Shown here: positions 53,685 to 64,000 of the stretch, one piece after another | Layout of the letters: every line of letters starts with the position of its first letter | How positions within the stretch are numbered: the first letter of the stretch is position 1 | Source of the DNA: Lentinula raphanica | Taxonomy: Eukaryota; Basidiomycota; Agaricomycetes; Agaricales; Omphalotaceae | Direction of reading: 5' to 3' | Length of the DNA stretch: 64,000 nucleotides | Assembly: GCA_027919835.1 (NCBI GenBank) | Contig: JANVFP010000005.1 | Location: 1,302,001 to 1,366,000 of the forward strand | Translations under genes and position numbers: made by a program | Notes under the pieces: generated by a model | What the model saw: the letters and a program-made list of their open reading frames with translations, nothing else | The model's database searches: none | What the model was told of the DNA's origin: nothing

Positions 53685-56600
53685 CACAGGATACTGTGAA
53701 GCTTTTGTAAAAAAACCTGATGAGTTATCCAGGAGCTTTTGAAAATAGTTGTGACGACACAGAGGCAGCTCCGGAAATGGCTCCGGGGGGTGGGCATGCC
53801 TGTCACCACTTGTCACATCTGACCTATATTTACTGTTTTGGGTAATTAATAATTATCCAGATATTAAATAAGCGGTATATTTGTAAAAAATCCTGATAAA
53901 CTATAAAAATTCAAAAAAACCCAAAAAAACCTAATTAGGTCAAATCGGGGTATGTAAACAAAATAGCCTTATATGGTAAAAAATGCTGTAGAATCTATCT
54001 AGGTGCTAAAAATAGCCAAAAAAATCACTAAAAATGCAAAAAATATGTAGGGATGATATATAGCCTATTGCAGATCCAGGCATCCGAAAATTACCAAAAA
54101 AGGAAATTTTTGATGATGATGTCATCTTGTAGCAAAAAATCTGAAAAAAATCCTAAAAATAGTCAAAAAATTCAGGGGTGCCTTGTTAGCCCTGAAAATG
54201 CAAAATAAAAAAAAATACGCGACAAGTGTAAAAATTTTTGTTACTCCAAATCATACCAAATCCACTATATAGTCAGTATATATAATGTATATGCTATATT
54301 TAGCATCCTAATACCCTCATTGGGCTAAAAATAGAACTTAATCTCATCTGGTAGCAAAAAATCTGAAAAAATCATAAAAAATACTCAAAAAATTTAGGGG
54401 TGCCTCATTGGCCCTGAAAATGCAAAATAAAAAAATTTACACAACACAATTGAAGTACAACATCATTCCAAATCTTATCAAATTTACTATATAGTTAGTA
54501 TATATTATGTATATACTATTTATAGCATCCCTAGTACCCTCAATCACTTATATCACTCAAGAATCCTACCAAACTGACAACATTGAGTAAATGTAATGTA
54601 CATGGTATTTTTAGCACACCTAGTACCCTTAAAAACTCAGAACAATTTATATCACTCAATCTGTTCAGTATACTTAGTACTCATCACATTTAACACACTA
54701 AAACTCGGAACAGTACTTATATGTATCATACTTAACACAGTTGGCAATGAAAATACTCAAAACAGTGTTATCAGTCACTATACTTAACACACTTAACAGT
54801 CAAAAAGTCGGAACAATGTTACTTGATATACATAACACACTCATTGTTATACTACAACACACTTATAACAACGAGTTTTGGGCGCTTATGGGTGCTTATT
54901 TGGTATTTTTGAGTCGAAATTCATTAATAGCACACTCAATAATTTTTGTGTGGGGTTTATACTGTATAAGGATGTTGTTTATATCATACTACACTTGATA
55001 CAATTTGGAGAACTCAAGATTACAGCCTGTGGGGCTGGCTATATTGTGATCTTTTGTAATATAATAGTGTTTTATGTAAATGTCAATGCATATGTCCATG
55101 TAATGCAAGTATACTGATGGTGGTTCATGAAGGAATGACTCCTACAGTCTACTAGAAGTGTCTGGACATGATTCAGATACTCACTATGACTATTGGACTC
55201 TGTGATATATATGTACATGTTTCATGTACACTATAGATGTCTACACCTACATGTAACAATAGATGTCATATTCAATGACCCCCATTACAGATCTCTTGGC
55301 TGTATCACATAGAGTTAGCATGGAATAGGTTGTAGGATGACTCTTTCCATGACCCAGTCGCAGTTTGACTTCATAACATGGGTATATGCATTGACATTTA
55401 CATAAAACACTGTTATATCACAAAAGATCACAATATAGCCAGCCCCACAGGCTGTAATCTTGAGTTCTCCAAATTGTATCAAGTGTAGTATGATATAAAC
55501 AACATCCTTACACAGTATAAACCCCACACAAAAATTATTGAGTGTGCTATTAATGAATTTCGACTCAAAAATACCAAATAAGCACCCATAAGCGCCCAAA
55601 ACTCGTTGTTATAAGTGTGTTGTAGTATAACAATGAGTGTGTTATGTATATCAAGTAACATTGTTCCGACTTTTTGACTGTTAAGTGTGTTAAGTATAGT
55701 GACTGATAACACTGTTTTGAGTATTTTCATTGCCAACTGTGTTAAGTATGATACATATAAGTACTGTTCCGAGTTTTAGTGTGTTAAATGTGATGAGTAC
55801 TAAGTATACTGAACATATTGAGTGATATAAATTGTTCTGAGTTTTTAAGGGTACTAGGTGTGCTAAAAATACCATGTACATTACATTTACTCAATGTTGT
55901 CAGTTTGGTAGGATTCTTGAGTGATATAAGTGATTGAGGGTACTAGGGATGCTATAAATAGTATATACATAATATATACTAACTATATAGTAAATTTGAT
56001 AAGATTTGGAATGATGTTGTTTTTCAATTGTGTCGTGTAAATTTTTTTATTTTGCATTTTCAGGGCCAATGAGGCACCCCTAAATTTTTTGAGTATTTTT
56101 TATGATTTTTTCAGATTTTTTGCTACCAGATGAGATTAAGTTCTATTTTTAGCCCAATGAGGGTATTAGGATGCTAAATATAGCATATACATTATATATA
56201 CTGACTATATAGTGGATTTGGTATGATTTGGAGTAACAAAAATTTTTACACTTGTCGCGGGGCGGTATCCATGTGTGTGGGAGATACTGATACCGGATAG
56301 CGATTGTGTCATCAACATAGCCACTGTACAGTCATGTGCTTTTAACCCTAATCCTATATTGATTCCTTGCAAGGATATTGGCCAGGGATTTAAGACATTC
56401 CTGGGCTCAGCTAGCATGGGGTTCAGTTGAATGAGTGGGCTTGCATTGTACAGGTAAGTAAGTATGCCACTCGAATTCTGAAAATTTGAAAGTCGAATGT
56501 TGGGCGCCTAAGCGCTCGAGTGCATTCGGAATGATGAGAATGCACAGTGACCGGCATGACAAAGCATATATGTCATGCCGGTGGAATCCAGCATTTCCAT

Positions 56601-57531
56601 ATAAGTATCATTTCCCAATGACTGAGCTTTTTCACCATGTTAAAGACATGGAACCTTGCTCAAAAAAATCTAGTAGCCTTGGAAGACTACTCTTATCACT
56701 TCACTGGTCCAAATTCACAGAAAATAAGTGTCTCCAAGTGCATTTCATGAGTTCAATCATTGGAATCCTTGCACCTTTGACTTAGTGATTCAGGAAGCTC
56801 TCAGATACACAATAACTATCTCAGCATGTTCACTCAATGTCCCAAATGGATACAATAGCTTTGGAAGAGCCTCATCCAGGTAACAAACATAGGAGAGTCC
56901 TTTTTCTTCTTTTTCTTTTTTTCCTTTTTTGGAAAATTTCCTTTTTGATTTATTTTTCTCAGATCCCACATACATCGCTATCGGGCCCTTGTCGCGTATT
57001 TTTTTTTTATTTTGCATTTTCAGGGCCAACAAGGCACCCCTGAATTTTTTGACTATTTTTAGGATTTTTTTCAGATTTTTTGCTACAAGATGACATCATC
57101 ATCAAAAATTTCCTTTTTTGGTAATTTTCGGATGCCTGGATCTGCAATAGGCTATATATCATCCCTACATATTTTTTGCATTTTTAGTGATTTTTTTTGG
57201 CTATTTTTAGCACCTAGATAGATTCTACAGCATTTTTTACCATATAAGGCTATTTTGTTTACATACTCTGATTTGACCTAATTAGGTTTTTTTGGGTTTT
57301 TTTGAATTTTTATAGTTTATCAGGATTTTTTACAAATATACCGCTTATTTAATATCTGGATAATTATTAATTACCCAAAACAGTAAATATAGGTCAGATG
57401 TGACAGGTGGTGACAGGCATGCCCACCTCCCGGAGCCATTTCCGGAGCTGCCTCTGTGTCGTCACAACTATTTTCAAAAGCTCCTGGATAACTCATCAGG
57501 TCTTTTTACAAAAGCTTTACAGTATCAGCTG
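53685..57531. mobile_element. Long foldback element (3.8 kb) inserted in gypsy-2
   Basis: Inverted arms of about 1.4 kb (left 53,685-55,100; right 55,380-57,531, the latter holding a nested insertion) flank a unique spacer of about 280 bp. The termini read CACAGGATACTGT and, in reverse complement, CAGCTGATACTGT. The target is duplicated as CACGTCG (53,678-53,684 and 57,532-57,538). The arms are very AT-rich, with poly-A/T runs and AAAAATC-type words. The ORFs in the arms (54,596-55,117 and their mirror copies at 55,315-55,881) occur as inverted pairs, lack family similarity and are probably not genes. No transposase is present. Confidence 0.88.
56260..56988. mobile_element. Small non-autonomous element nested in the right foldback arm
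   Basis: The inverted-arm match is interrupted by 729 bp absent from the left arm, flanked by CTTGTCGCG at 56,251-56,259 and 56,989-56,997. The ends form an imperfect inverted repeat (GGCGGTATCCATGTGTGTGGG against a related sequence), about 16 of 22 matching. An 8-9-bp duplication suggests a hAT- or Mutator-type transposase acting in trans. It contains no credible gene. Confidence 0.75.
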
Positions 57532-57538
57532 CACGTCG

Positions 57539-59155
57539 ATGCGGCCATGGGTTATCAAGGAGGGCGATATCCTTGGGTATCTCACTAATCCAGAAACATT
57601 CGATAATCCTTCGGACGAACTCGAGGATGTATACGCGTCAGCCGTCGATATGATCAAGCTCCAGATCAAAGGAACCTTGAAGGCACAGGATATGGTACAA
57701 GGGATTCCTTGCGATATTGACCTCGAGGAAGCATCCCCCAAGGATGAAGAGGAGTATTCAGACGAGCCCACGGGCCCTAAGACTTCCGCCTTGGCAGAGG
57801 ATCCAGATACAGTCATTCCCGACGAAGACTTAGATTTATCTTCACTGGTGAACTTGGGACCTGATATACCCGATCATATAAGACCGAGGCTCGAAGAGGT
57901 GTTGAGAAAAAACAAGCTCGCATTCGGTCTGGATGGAAGACTGGGTGACTATCCGGGACGAGTACCTATTAATCTTAAGCCTGATTCTACCCCTGTTTCC
58001 TTGCCAATGTACGCTGCATCGCCGCTGAAGAGGCAGGTGATAGAAAAACAAGTTAAAGCTTGGTTGGAAGCGGAGGTTATCGAATCGTCGACGAGCCCAT
58101 GGGGATTTCCGGTGGTGGTTGTTTTCCAGAAGGGCAAACCTCGTTTTGCTATAGACTACCGGAAACTCAACGCTAGGACTATTCCTGATGAGTTTCCAAT
58201 ACCTCGCCAATCCGAAATCATACAGGCCTTATCTGGATCGCAGGTACTCTCCTCCTTTGACGCCCTTGCGGGCTTCACACAGATTCGGATGAATGAAGAC
58301 GACAAAGAGAAAACAGCTTTCCGCTGTCACTTAGGATCATTTCAATTCAAGAGAATGCCCTTTGGTCTGCGAAATGGTCCCTCGGTGTTCCAACGAATAA
58401 TGCAGAGTGTCCTTGCACCTTTTCTGTGGATTTTCACGCTGGTATACATAGACGACATTGTTGTATTTTCCCGCTCCTGGGAAGAACATCTGGAACATCT
58501 TGACAAAGTTCTTCACGCAATTGCCTCGTCCGGCATCACTTTATCTCCTTCTAAATGCTTCATTGGGTTCTCTTCGATAATGTTACTGGGTCAAAAGGTT
58601 TCAAGGCTGGGACTGTCGACCCATCAAGAAAAAGTGGCGGCTATTTTGGAGCTGGAAAGACCGAAGAATGTTCACGATCTACAAAAATTTCTAGGAATGG
58701 TCGTCTATTTCAGCAGTTACATCCCGTTCTACTCGGACATTGCTTCTCCTTTATTCGGGTTGTTGAAGCAAGGAGTCCGATGGAGGTGGGAGGCCGAACA
58801 CGAGATCGCCTTTGATCAGGCAAAAGCCACTCTGTCGACGGCTCCAGTTCTAGGTCACCCCAATCAAGGCTATCCCTACCGTTTGTATACTGATGCGTCT
58901 GACGTCACATTGGGAGCGTGCTTACAACAAGTGCAGAAGTTGAAGGTTGAGGACTTACGAGGGACGGCGGCATACGAAAAAGTGAAAGCTGCGTGGGAAG
59001 AGGGTGCCCAAAAGCCTCCCAATCTGGTGGTCAGGCTATCCGAGGAGGTGAACGACGTTGAGGAAAACGAATGGGCCGAAGAACTAGGATCCACCGTAGT
59101 ACAGGTGGAGAGAGTCATCGGTTACTGGAGTCGTACCTTTAAACCAGCGGAGTGA
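57539..59155 (+). CDS. Gypsy-2 Pol: reverse transcriptase and RNase H start
   Basis: Past the foldback the frame reads MRPWVIKEGDILGYL, a linker, then RT motifs: WGFPVVVVFQKGKPRFAIDY, FDALAGFTQIRM, FGLRNGPSVFQRIM and YIDDIVVF (YIDD box). A connection segment (FLGMVVYFSSYIPFYSDIA) follows, then RNase H (YTDASDVTLGACLQQ). A stop at 59,153-59,155 (TGA) sits in FKPAE-RYSATEQEAL, where Arg or Lys is usual; CGA to TGA would explain it. The first part of the predicted ORF (57,407-57,531) belongs to the foldback arm. Confidence 0.9.
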   Translation: MRPWVIKEGDILGYLTNPETFDNPSDELEDVYASAVDMIKLQIKGTLKAQDMVQGIPCDIDLEEASPKDEEEYSDEPTGPKTSALAEDPDTVIPDEDLDLSSLVNLGPDIPDHIRPRLEEVLRKNKLAFGLDGRLGDYPGRVPINLKPDSTPVSLPMYAASPLKRQVIEKQVKAWLEAEVIESSTSPWGFPVVVVFQKGKPRFAIDYRKLNARTIPDEFPIPRQSEIIQALSGSQVLSSFDALAGFTQIRMNEDDKEKTAFRCHLGSFQFKRMPFGLRNGPSVFQRIMQSVLAPFLWIFTLVYIDDIVVFSRSWEEHLEHLDKVLHAIASSGITLSPSKCFIGFSSIMLLGQKVSRLGLSTHQEKVAAILELERPKNVHDLQKFLGMVVYFSSYIPFYSDIASPLFGLLKQGVRWRWEAEHEIAFDQAKATLSTAPVLGHPNQGYPYRLYTDASDVTLGACLQQVQKLKVEDLRGTAAYEKVKAAWEEGAQKPPNLVVRLSEEVNDVEENEWAEELGSTVVQVERVIGYWSRTFKPAE

Positions 59156-60124
59156 CGGTATAGTGCTACAGAACAAGAGGCCCTAGCAGCCAAGGAAGCG
59201 TTGATCAAGTTCCAGCCTTTCATCGAAGGAGAAAAGATCATCCTAATCACCGACCACGCTGCTCTTCAGTGGGCTCGAGTTTACGAGAACGCTAATCGAA
59301 GACTAGCAGCCTGGGGGGCCGTCTTTAGTGCTTACCCAGATCTTAGGATAGTCCATCGTGCAGGACGAGTACACTCGAACATGGATCCCCTCTCCCGACT
59401 CCCTCAATCTCCTCCTCACACTTCCCCGCTACCGGAATCCGTGAAAGGTATCGAGCCAGATGATCAAACGCAAAAGAGGGCCCAAGAAGCTGAAGACAGA
59501 GGTACCTACGCTCCAGCCCAGAGGGCCTCGTTTATGGTTAGTTGGTACGATCTCAAGGAATTGCGGGGAGAGGTAACTCCTGTACAGACACGAGCACAGA
59601 AACGTCGATCAGACAATGAGGATGTGCCGGTACTGAACGAAGTACGGACGGATTCAGACGAAGGTGCTCCCGAAGCACTTCGACCCTCCCAGAAGGGATC
59701 TGAACTTAAATCCGCTCCCATATCCGAGGAGGCTGAAGGGACTCATGTTATGACTCCGTTGGAAGGTGCTGATGAAGCACTTCCATTTCGGAATGATGAC
59801 CCTTGGACCTACCCAGTAGGGAATAAAGGATTAGAAGGCACGGCAGAACAAGAATGGGAGTCTCGTTCCTCGGTACTTATCGGAATCTCACCTGAGATGA
59901 ACAGTCGTTTCCAAGAGGGATATCAGGATGACCATTACTTCAAACCTTTATACGTCGACTCTGTGATGAAACCGGATAATCTGCTTACCCCTTTGCGGTT
60001 CCAAAAAGGAGGGAACGGTCTTCTGTACTTCATTGACGCCGATTGGAAAGCTCGACTCTGTGTACCGAAGCTAATGGTCCCCTTTATCTTGAGTCTGTGT
60101 CCCGAAGGAGCTGGCACAGAAGGG
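59156..60124 (+). CDS. Gypsy-2 Pol continuation: RNase H C-terminus and linker, truncated
   Basis: The same frame resumes after the TGA: YSATEQEALAAKEALIKFQ, LITDHAALQWARVYENANRR and VHRAGRVHSNMDPLSRLP, the end of RNase H. An acidic linker holds two hairpins, then DADWKARLCVPKLM and VPFILSL, the approach to the integrase zinc finger. It is cut at 60,124 by the gypsy-3 LTR. Confidence 0.85.
59660..59784 (+). repeat. Hairpins 7 and 8 of the GGTGCT/AGCAC family
   Basis: Copy 7: CGAA-G-GTGCT, loop CCCGA, AGCAC-TTCG. Copy 8: TGGAA-G-GTGCT, loop GATGA, AGCAC-TTCCA. These have the longest stems of the set (nine and ten pairs plus the bulged G). Confidence 0.85.
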
Positions 60125-60757
60125 TGACACGAGCACAAGCACAAGCACGACCCTATACAGGGTAAGGGTGAGGTTGATCTCAGCAACAGTGAGGGCATGG
60201 AGGGCCAATCACTAGGGCTTCAGAAGGAAAAGACAAGCTAGTTCCCAATGACCAAGTTAGTATTATTGAGTGTGAGTAGGATACAAATACGAACCTAGTT
60301 CCCAATGACCAAGAGGTCGAGATAGGGAACCAGGAGTCTAACTACAGTGGTATTTATACTGGGGGAAACAATAAGTACCCAAAGTAGTAGAGACGAACAG
60401 CGTGAGTGAAGAAGATTGGAAAAGACAATAACGCGAGAATGTAAAAGGTGTAGTGCGAGAATGTAAAAGGTGAAGAGCGAATGAGAATGGTTGGAAAGAT
60501 AAGGAGTAGTGACAGCGCGAGAGACAGATATGAAGAACAATAACACAAGTACCATAGTGCGAGAATGGAAGAAAGAATGATGACAGAACGCGAGAGGAGA
60601 ATGATAAAGCATGAGAAGAGGATTGATAATGAAGCAGGAGGTATCATTGCTAATTGTAGTGAGTCATGAAGAACGATCAGGTGGTAGCAAGGACATATGA
60701 TGCAAAAAGGAGTGCATGTGATAAGGAAAAATAACACACATGTCAGATGTCACGACA
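60125..60757 (-). repeat. Gypsy-3 3' LTR
   Basis: A 633-bp block whose minus-strand form begins TGTCGTGACATC and ends GTGTCA. The left boundary coincides with loss of gypsy-2 coding sequence; the right boundary coincides with the pol stop TAA (60,758-60,760) and polypurine tract. Internal repeats include CTAGTTCCCAATGACCAAG (60,239 and 60,295) and GCGAGAATGTAAAAGGTG (60,433 and 60,455). Confidence 0.85.
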
Positions 60758-62300
60758 TTACCCCCCTCCTACAGTCGATGTCCCAGCGACTACCTCTGTA
60801 AAGTTTTCGTAGAATTGCCATGGAAGTGAGTTGAAAATGGAGGCCGCAATTTTCCGTGGTGCATTCGGGTGGATCTTGTAAAAATCTTCAATTTCTTCAT
60901 CTGCTGAGCCCCGTATGTTTTCCTCGTTTATCCATTCATCATGACCTTCATCATATTCTTTCCATCGGACCAGGAATTGAAGCTTCTTCCATCGACCATA
61001 GAAGCGACTGTCAAGAACCTTCTCTACCTCATAAAACTCTTCTCCTTCTATAATTTCTGGTTCCGGCGGTGGTGGTAGTGTCCCATTCACATCATTGCCC
61101 TTCCAGGGTGACAGCCGGTTCACATGTATGTTATCATGGATTTTCATCCACGATGGAAGATTGAGTCGGTATGTTAGTGGACCTGTCTTTTCTACCACCT
61201 CGAATGGTCCAAGTCGTCTGCTTCCAAGCTTCTGGTTCTTTTGCCGTATCTTTAATTTGTTGAGGGAAAGCCAGACTGGTTGTCCTACATCAAATGTCGG
61301 TGGTTCTCCTTGGACTTCTTCCCTGATCCGCTCTTTACTCATACGTAAAGCTGCTTCGGCATCCTCTCTTGCATATTTCAGCAATTCCAATCGTTTATCA
61401 ATTGATGGGAATTTATTCCAGATCCCGATTGGAATGTTGAATTCGGGTATGTAGCCGTAGAGTGTTTCGAAAGGAGAATGTGAATGTGCGGAGTGTATTC
61501 GGGAATTCATGACAAACTCAGCAGTAGGGAGAAGATGGTCCCAATTGTCTTGTCGTCGACTTACGTACATTCGGATGTATCGCTCTATCTCCTGATTTGC
61601 ACGTTCCGTTTGTCCATTGGTTTCCGGGTGATAGGCCGTGGTGAGGGCGGATTCAATTCCCAGACGTTTAAGTAATTGTCGCATCACATCTGCCGCAAAC
61701 TGCGGTCCACGATCTGATACAAACCGTCTGGGAATTCCATGAAGGCGAAAGATCTCTCGGTAAAAGAAATCTGCCACGCCTTCTGCAGTTATCTCCGTAG
61801 TTGTGGGGAAGCAATGGATCATTTTGGTATAATGGTCAACGAATGTGATTATGGCATTGTGGCCTGCTTGAGTCATAGGTAACTCGCCAATAAGGTCAAC
61901 GCCAATGTCCTCCCAAGGACCAGCTGGAACAGGTAGAGGTTGGAGTGGTGCTGTATGGGAAGGGTTTAGTCGTTTCCGCTGACAAATGTCACATCCTTCG
62001 ACATATTTGTCAACAAATGTACGGATACCTGGCCACCAGTACTGTCTGTTGACTAGTTCCAATGTTCCATGCATTCCTGGGTGTCCTGCTGTTCGTGAAT
62101 CATGACATTGCTCTAGTACTGCCTTACGCAGTTCTTGGTTAGGTGGAACATATATCTTTCCTTGGTAGAATACTAGACCTTCCTCTTCTCGCCAATCAGT
62201 CAATCCATGAGTAAGGCTCTGTGGTCCTTTGAGCTTGTTGAGTGCCTCAATTACCTCTGATTCTCGGGTGCTGTTCTGCCGTATACGCTGGATTGTCAAG
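60758..62300 (-). CDS. Gypsy-3 Pol: integrase and chromodomain
   Basis: Genuine homology starts at [17 protein letters not shown] near 62,283. The zinc finger spans [18 protein letters not shown] to CDICQRK. The core has [18 protein letters not shown] and [19 protein letters not shown], giving the D,D,E triad. A GPY/F-like region ([16 protein letters not shown]) precedes a chromodomain ([13 protein letters not shown] to [17 protein letters not shown]). The stop codon touches the LTR. The predicted frame extends upstream to 62,434, but that part overlaps RNase H in another frame. Confidence 0.9.
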
Positions 62301-63983
62301 CAATACTGCAGTTGATGCCTTGATAAAATGCTCAGGTCTAAGTACAACTTGTTCTTTGTTGTCCTCGAAATCATGAACCTGGTGTTGCGCCATGCGGGAT
62401 AAGGCATCAGCTTGTGTGTGAATCCTTCCCGCACGATGTGTTAGATGGAAATTAAATCGTGATAACCAGAGAGCCCATCGTGCCTGTCTTCTGCTCAAAT
62501 CCTGTGCCGTCCGCCAGAATTCTAGATTCTGATGGTCTGTAATGATTTCAAATGGTTCGGGTAGTCCTTCCAGAAAGTGCCTCCAATCTTTGAGCGCTTC
62601 TATGATAGCAAGCATTTCGCGATCATAGATTTCGTAATTACGCTCTGCTGGCCCCATAGATGCGGACCGAAATGCCACTGGATGCCAAAGGCCATCTTCC
62701 TGGAATTGTGATAGGGTTCCACCAGTGGCAAAACCGGACGCATCGACTTCAATCCGTGTGGGTCTGGTGTGGTTCCATAGCACTAAAATGGGTGCAGTCG
62801 TGAATGCTGCCTTCAGGCTGTCAAATGCTTCCTGCTGTGAAGTGCCCCAGTCCCATCGGATATCTTTTCGTGTTAAGTCATTAAGAGGTCTTGCCTTTTT
62901 TGCGAATCCTTCAATAAACCGCCGATAGAAGTTAGCAAAGCCCAGAAATCCTCGAAGATCACGTAGTGTTTTTGGTGTAGGCCATTCTTTTACAGCTTTG
63001 ACCTTAACTGGATCCATCTGAACCTGTCCTTCGCTAATGACCAGCCCCAGGTATTCAATTGATGACTTTTCAAACTCGCATTTCTCGGGACGCAAGTAGA
63101 GGTCATGCTTGGCAAGTCGATCAAGGACCTCATGAACCAGCTTTCTGTGCTCCTCCAATGTTTCAGTAAAGATAAGGATGTCATCCAGATATACGGCAAC
63201 CTTTCCAGATGCAATGAGGTCTGCAAAGATGGAATTCATGAGGGCCTGAAATGTAGCAGGAGAATTGGTGAGACCGAAGAACATAACCAGGGGTTCGAAG
63301 AGACCGCGGTTAGTTGCAAATGCTCCTTTCCATTCATGACCTTGTTTGATCCGCACATTGTTATATCCCCATCGAACATCAAACTTGGTGAAGATTTTGG
63401 AATTTTGAAGTCGGCTGATGATATCTGCAACAAGGGGGAGGGGATAACGATTCTTGATGGTGTAGTCATTCAGTCGTCGATAATCCTGTACAAACCGGAG
63501 CTTGCCATCCTTCTTTTTCACAAAGAAGACTGGTGATGCAATTGGGGATTTAGAAGGCTGTATGTAACCTTTACGAAGATTTTCTTTCAAGAATCTGTCA
63601 AGCTCTTCTTGTTCATTAAGTGACATGGGGTAAATCTTGGTTTGCATGGTTTCAGGGGCATCAGGTTTGAGATCAATAGCATGATCCCAGGGTTTGTGAT
63701 CGGGAAGACGTTCTGATTCCTTCTCAGAGAAAACCTTTGAATGTCGGTGATATTCCAGAGGAACAATTTCTTCAAATGATTGCTTTGGTTTTTCTCGATA
63801 AGCTGCTTCTGCCAGTTGTTGGGAATAGGTGTATCCAGCTGCGCACCAAAGTTCTTCTGTAGCATGATCTAGAACTCCAGACCGACGCAAGGCTCTTCTT
63901 TGTTTCCGGTTTCTGAGTAAGCGGTAGAGGGGTGGGGCATCATCTCGCAAGTCCTCCATTTCATCAGCAGTTGGTGTTGGCAA
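62247..63983 (-). CDS. Gypsy-3 Pol: reverse transcriptase and RNase H (frame open to the right edge)
   Basis: RT motifs are [35 protein letters not shown] and VYLDDILIF (YLDD box). The connection is [17 protein letters not shown]. RNase H has [15 protein letters not shown] and [10 protein letters not shown]. The frame then ends shortly after DNPA, and integrase resumes one base out of phase at GCG-T-ATA near 62,283. This is probably a single-base insertion or sequencing error, since related elements encode these domains in one frame. ATG 63,983 is probably internal; protease should lie beyond the edge. Confidence 0.9.
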   Translation of the reverse strand: MPTPTADEMEDLRDDAPPLYRLLRNRKQRRALRRSGVLDHATEELWCAAGYTYSQQLAEAAYREKPKQSFEEIVPLEYHRHSKVFSEKESERLPDHKPWDHAIDLKPDAPETMQTKIYPMSLNEQEELDRFLKENLRKGYIQPSKSPIASPVFFVKKKDGKLRFVQDYRRLNDYTIKNRYPLPLVADIISRLQNSKIFTKFDVRWGYNNVRIKQGHEWKGAFATNRGLFEPLVMFFGLTNSPATFQALMNSIFADLIASGKVAVYLDDILIFTETLEEHRKLVHEVLDRLAKHDLYLRPEKCEFEKSSIEYLGLVISEGQVQMDPVKVKAVKEWPTPKTLRDLRGFLGFANFYRRFIEGFAKKARPLNDLTRKDIRWDWGTSQQEAFDSLKAAFTTAPILVLWNHTRPTRIEVDASGFATGGTLSQFQEDGLWHPVAFRSASMGPAERNYEIYDREMLAIIEALKDWRHFLEGLPEPFEIITDHQNLEFWRTAQDLSRRQARWALWLSRFNFHLTHRAGRIHTQADALSRMAQHQVHDFEDNKEQVVLRPEHFIKASTAVLLDNPAYTAEQHPRIRGN

Positions 63984-64000
63984 TGGAACATGTTCTGGAT

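Larger units (their letters stand above)
39838..60124 (+). mobile_element. Ty3/gypsy element 'gypsy-2', host of three later insertions, 3'-truncated
   Basis: The plus-strand order is: probable LTR/leader (39.84-40.71 kb), gag (49.4 kb), gag C-terminus plus protease (52-53.7 kb), and RT-RNase H (57.5-60.1 kb). Gypsy-1 sits in the leader, the 3.8-kb foldback sits between protease and RT, and gypsy-3 interrupts just where the integrase zinc finger should begin. Removing the inserts joins the parts in order. Integrase and 3' LTR are expected beyond the right edge. Confidence 0.75.
60125..64000 (-). mobile_element. Ty3/gypsy chromovirus 'gypsy-3', 3' half (5' half beyond the right edge)
   Basis: On the minus strand: RT-RNase H, integrase, chromodomain, a polypurine tract AGGAGGGGGG at 60,761-60,770, then the 3' LTR. 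It interrupts gypsy-2 Pol at 60,125. Gag, protease and the 5' LTR should lie to the right. Confidence 0.92.

Noticed and set aside
54596..55881. Three ORFs of 63-85 aa present twice with near-identical products
   Set aside because: They are mirror images created by the inverted arms of the foldback element, are extremely AT-rich, and match no family.
57407..57538. N-terminal extension of the gypsy-2 RT ORF
   Set aside because: These 44 codons are foldback-arm sequence plus its target duplication, not part of Pol.
1..64000. tRNA, rRNA, CRISPR, prophage or bacterial operon signals
   Set aside because: No T-loop/anticodon structures, rRNA cores, spaced direct repeats or ribosome-binding-site-led operons were seen; intron-rich genes show the DNA is eukaryotic.

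Overview
The window looks like a transposon-rich chromosomal segment from a basidiomycete fungus, probably Agaricomycotina. Host genes are split by many short GT-AG introns of about 48-78 bp. The gene families fit that group: a CYP63-like P450, tandem tannase/feruloyl esterases, a lineage-typical multi-pass membrane protein, a NACHT-ankyrin protein, and chromodomain Ty3/gypsy elements. No tRNA, rRNA or CRISPR was seen.

Positions 1-20 kb are mostly a gene graveyard. A partial VIT/VWA protein runs off the left edge. Then come decayed copies of acetyl-CoA carboxylase (6.0-8.1 kb), an alpha-amylase 5' end (8.3-8.9 kb), a Sec2-like coiled coil (12.7-13.0 kb), a Zn2Cys6 domain (14.0-14.3 kb) and a CYP63-like P450 (15.5-17.1 kb). 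Each carries frameshifts, stops, deletions or abnormal spacing, and unassignable remnants lie between them.

Positions 20-30.6 kb hold five genes that can be spliced into full-length products: two tandem tannase/feruloyl esterase paralogs (20,280-22,083 and 24,780-26,573), a ten-exon membrane protein between them on the other strand, a shikimate/quinate-dehydrogenase-like protein (27,230-28,558) and a TGL1-type lipase (28,940-30,608). The esterases plus the dehydrogenase could form a small locus for hydroxycinnamoyl-quinate or tannin use; that is inference.

From 34 kb to the right edge the window is one nested stack. An AT-rich NACHT-ankyrin gene is cut by a Ty1/copia element (LTR starts at 36,765). 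The copia carries a 615-bp foldback element (38,435-39,049) and is itself cut off, apparently by Ty3 element 'gypsy-2' (about 39.8-60.1 kb). Gypsy-2 holds a complete young chromovirus, 'gypsy-1' (40,714-49,393, ATACC target duplication), and a 3.8-kb foldback element (53,685-57,531). That foldback contains a further 0.73-kb insertion (56,260-56,988). Gypsy-2 is interrupted at 60,125 by 'gypsy-3', which continues past the right edge.

Two observations stand out. Gypsy-2 carries at least eight short hairpins with an invariant core (GGTGCT, 4-5 nt loop, AGCAC) whose outer stems differ between copies yet stay complementary. Gypsy-1 carries a spliced 367-aa antisense gene encoding a coiled coil and a six-cysteine cluster, lying between the end of pol and the 3' LTR.
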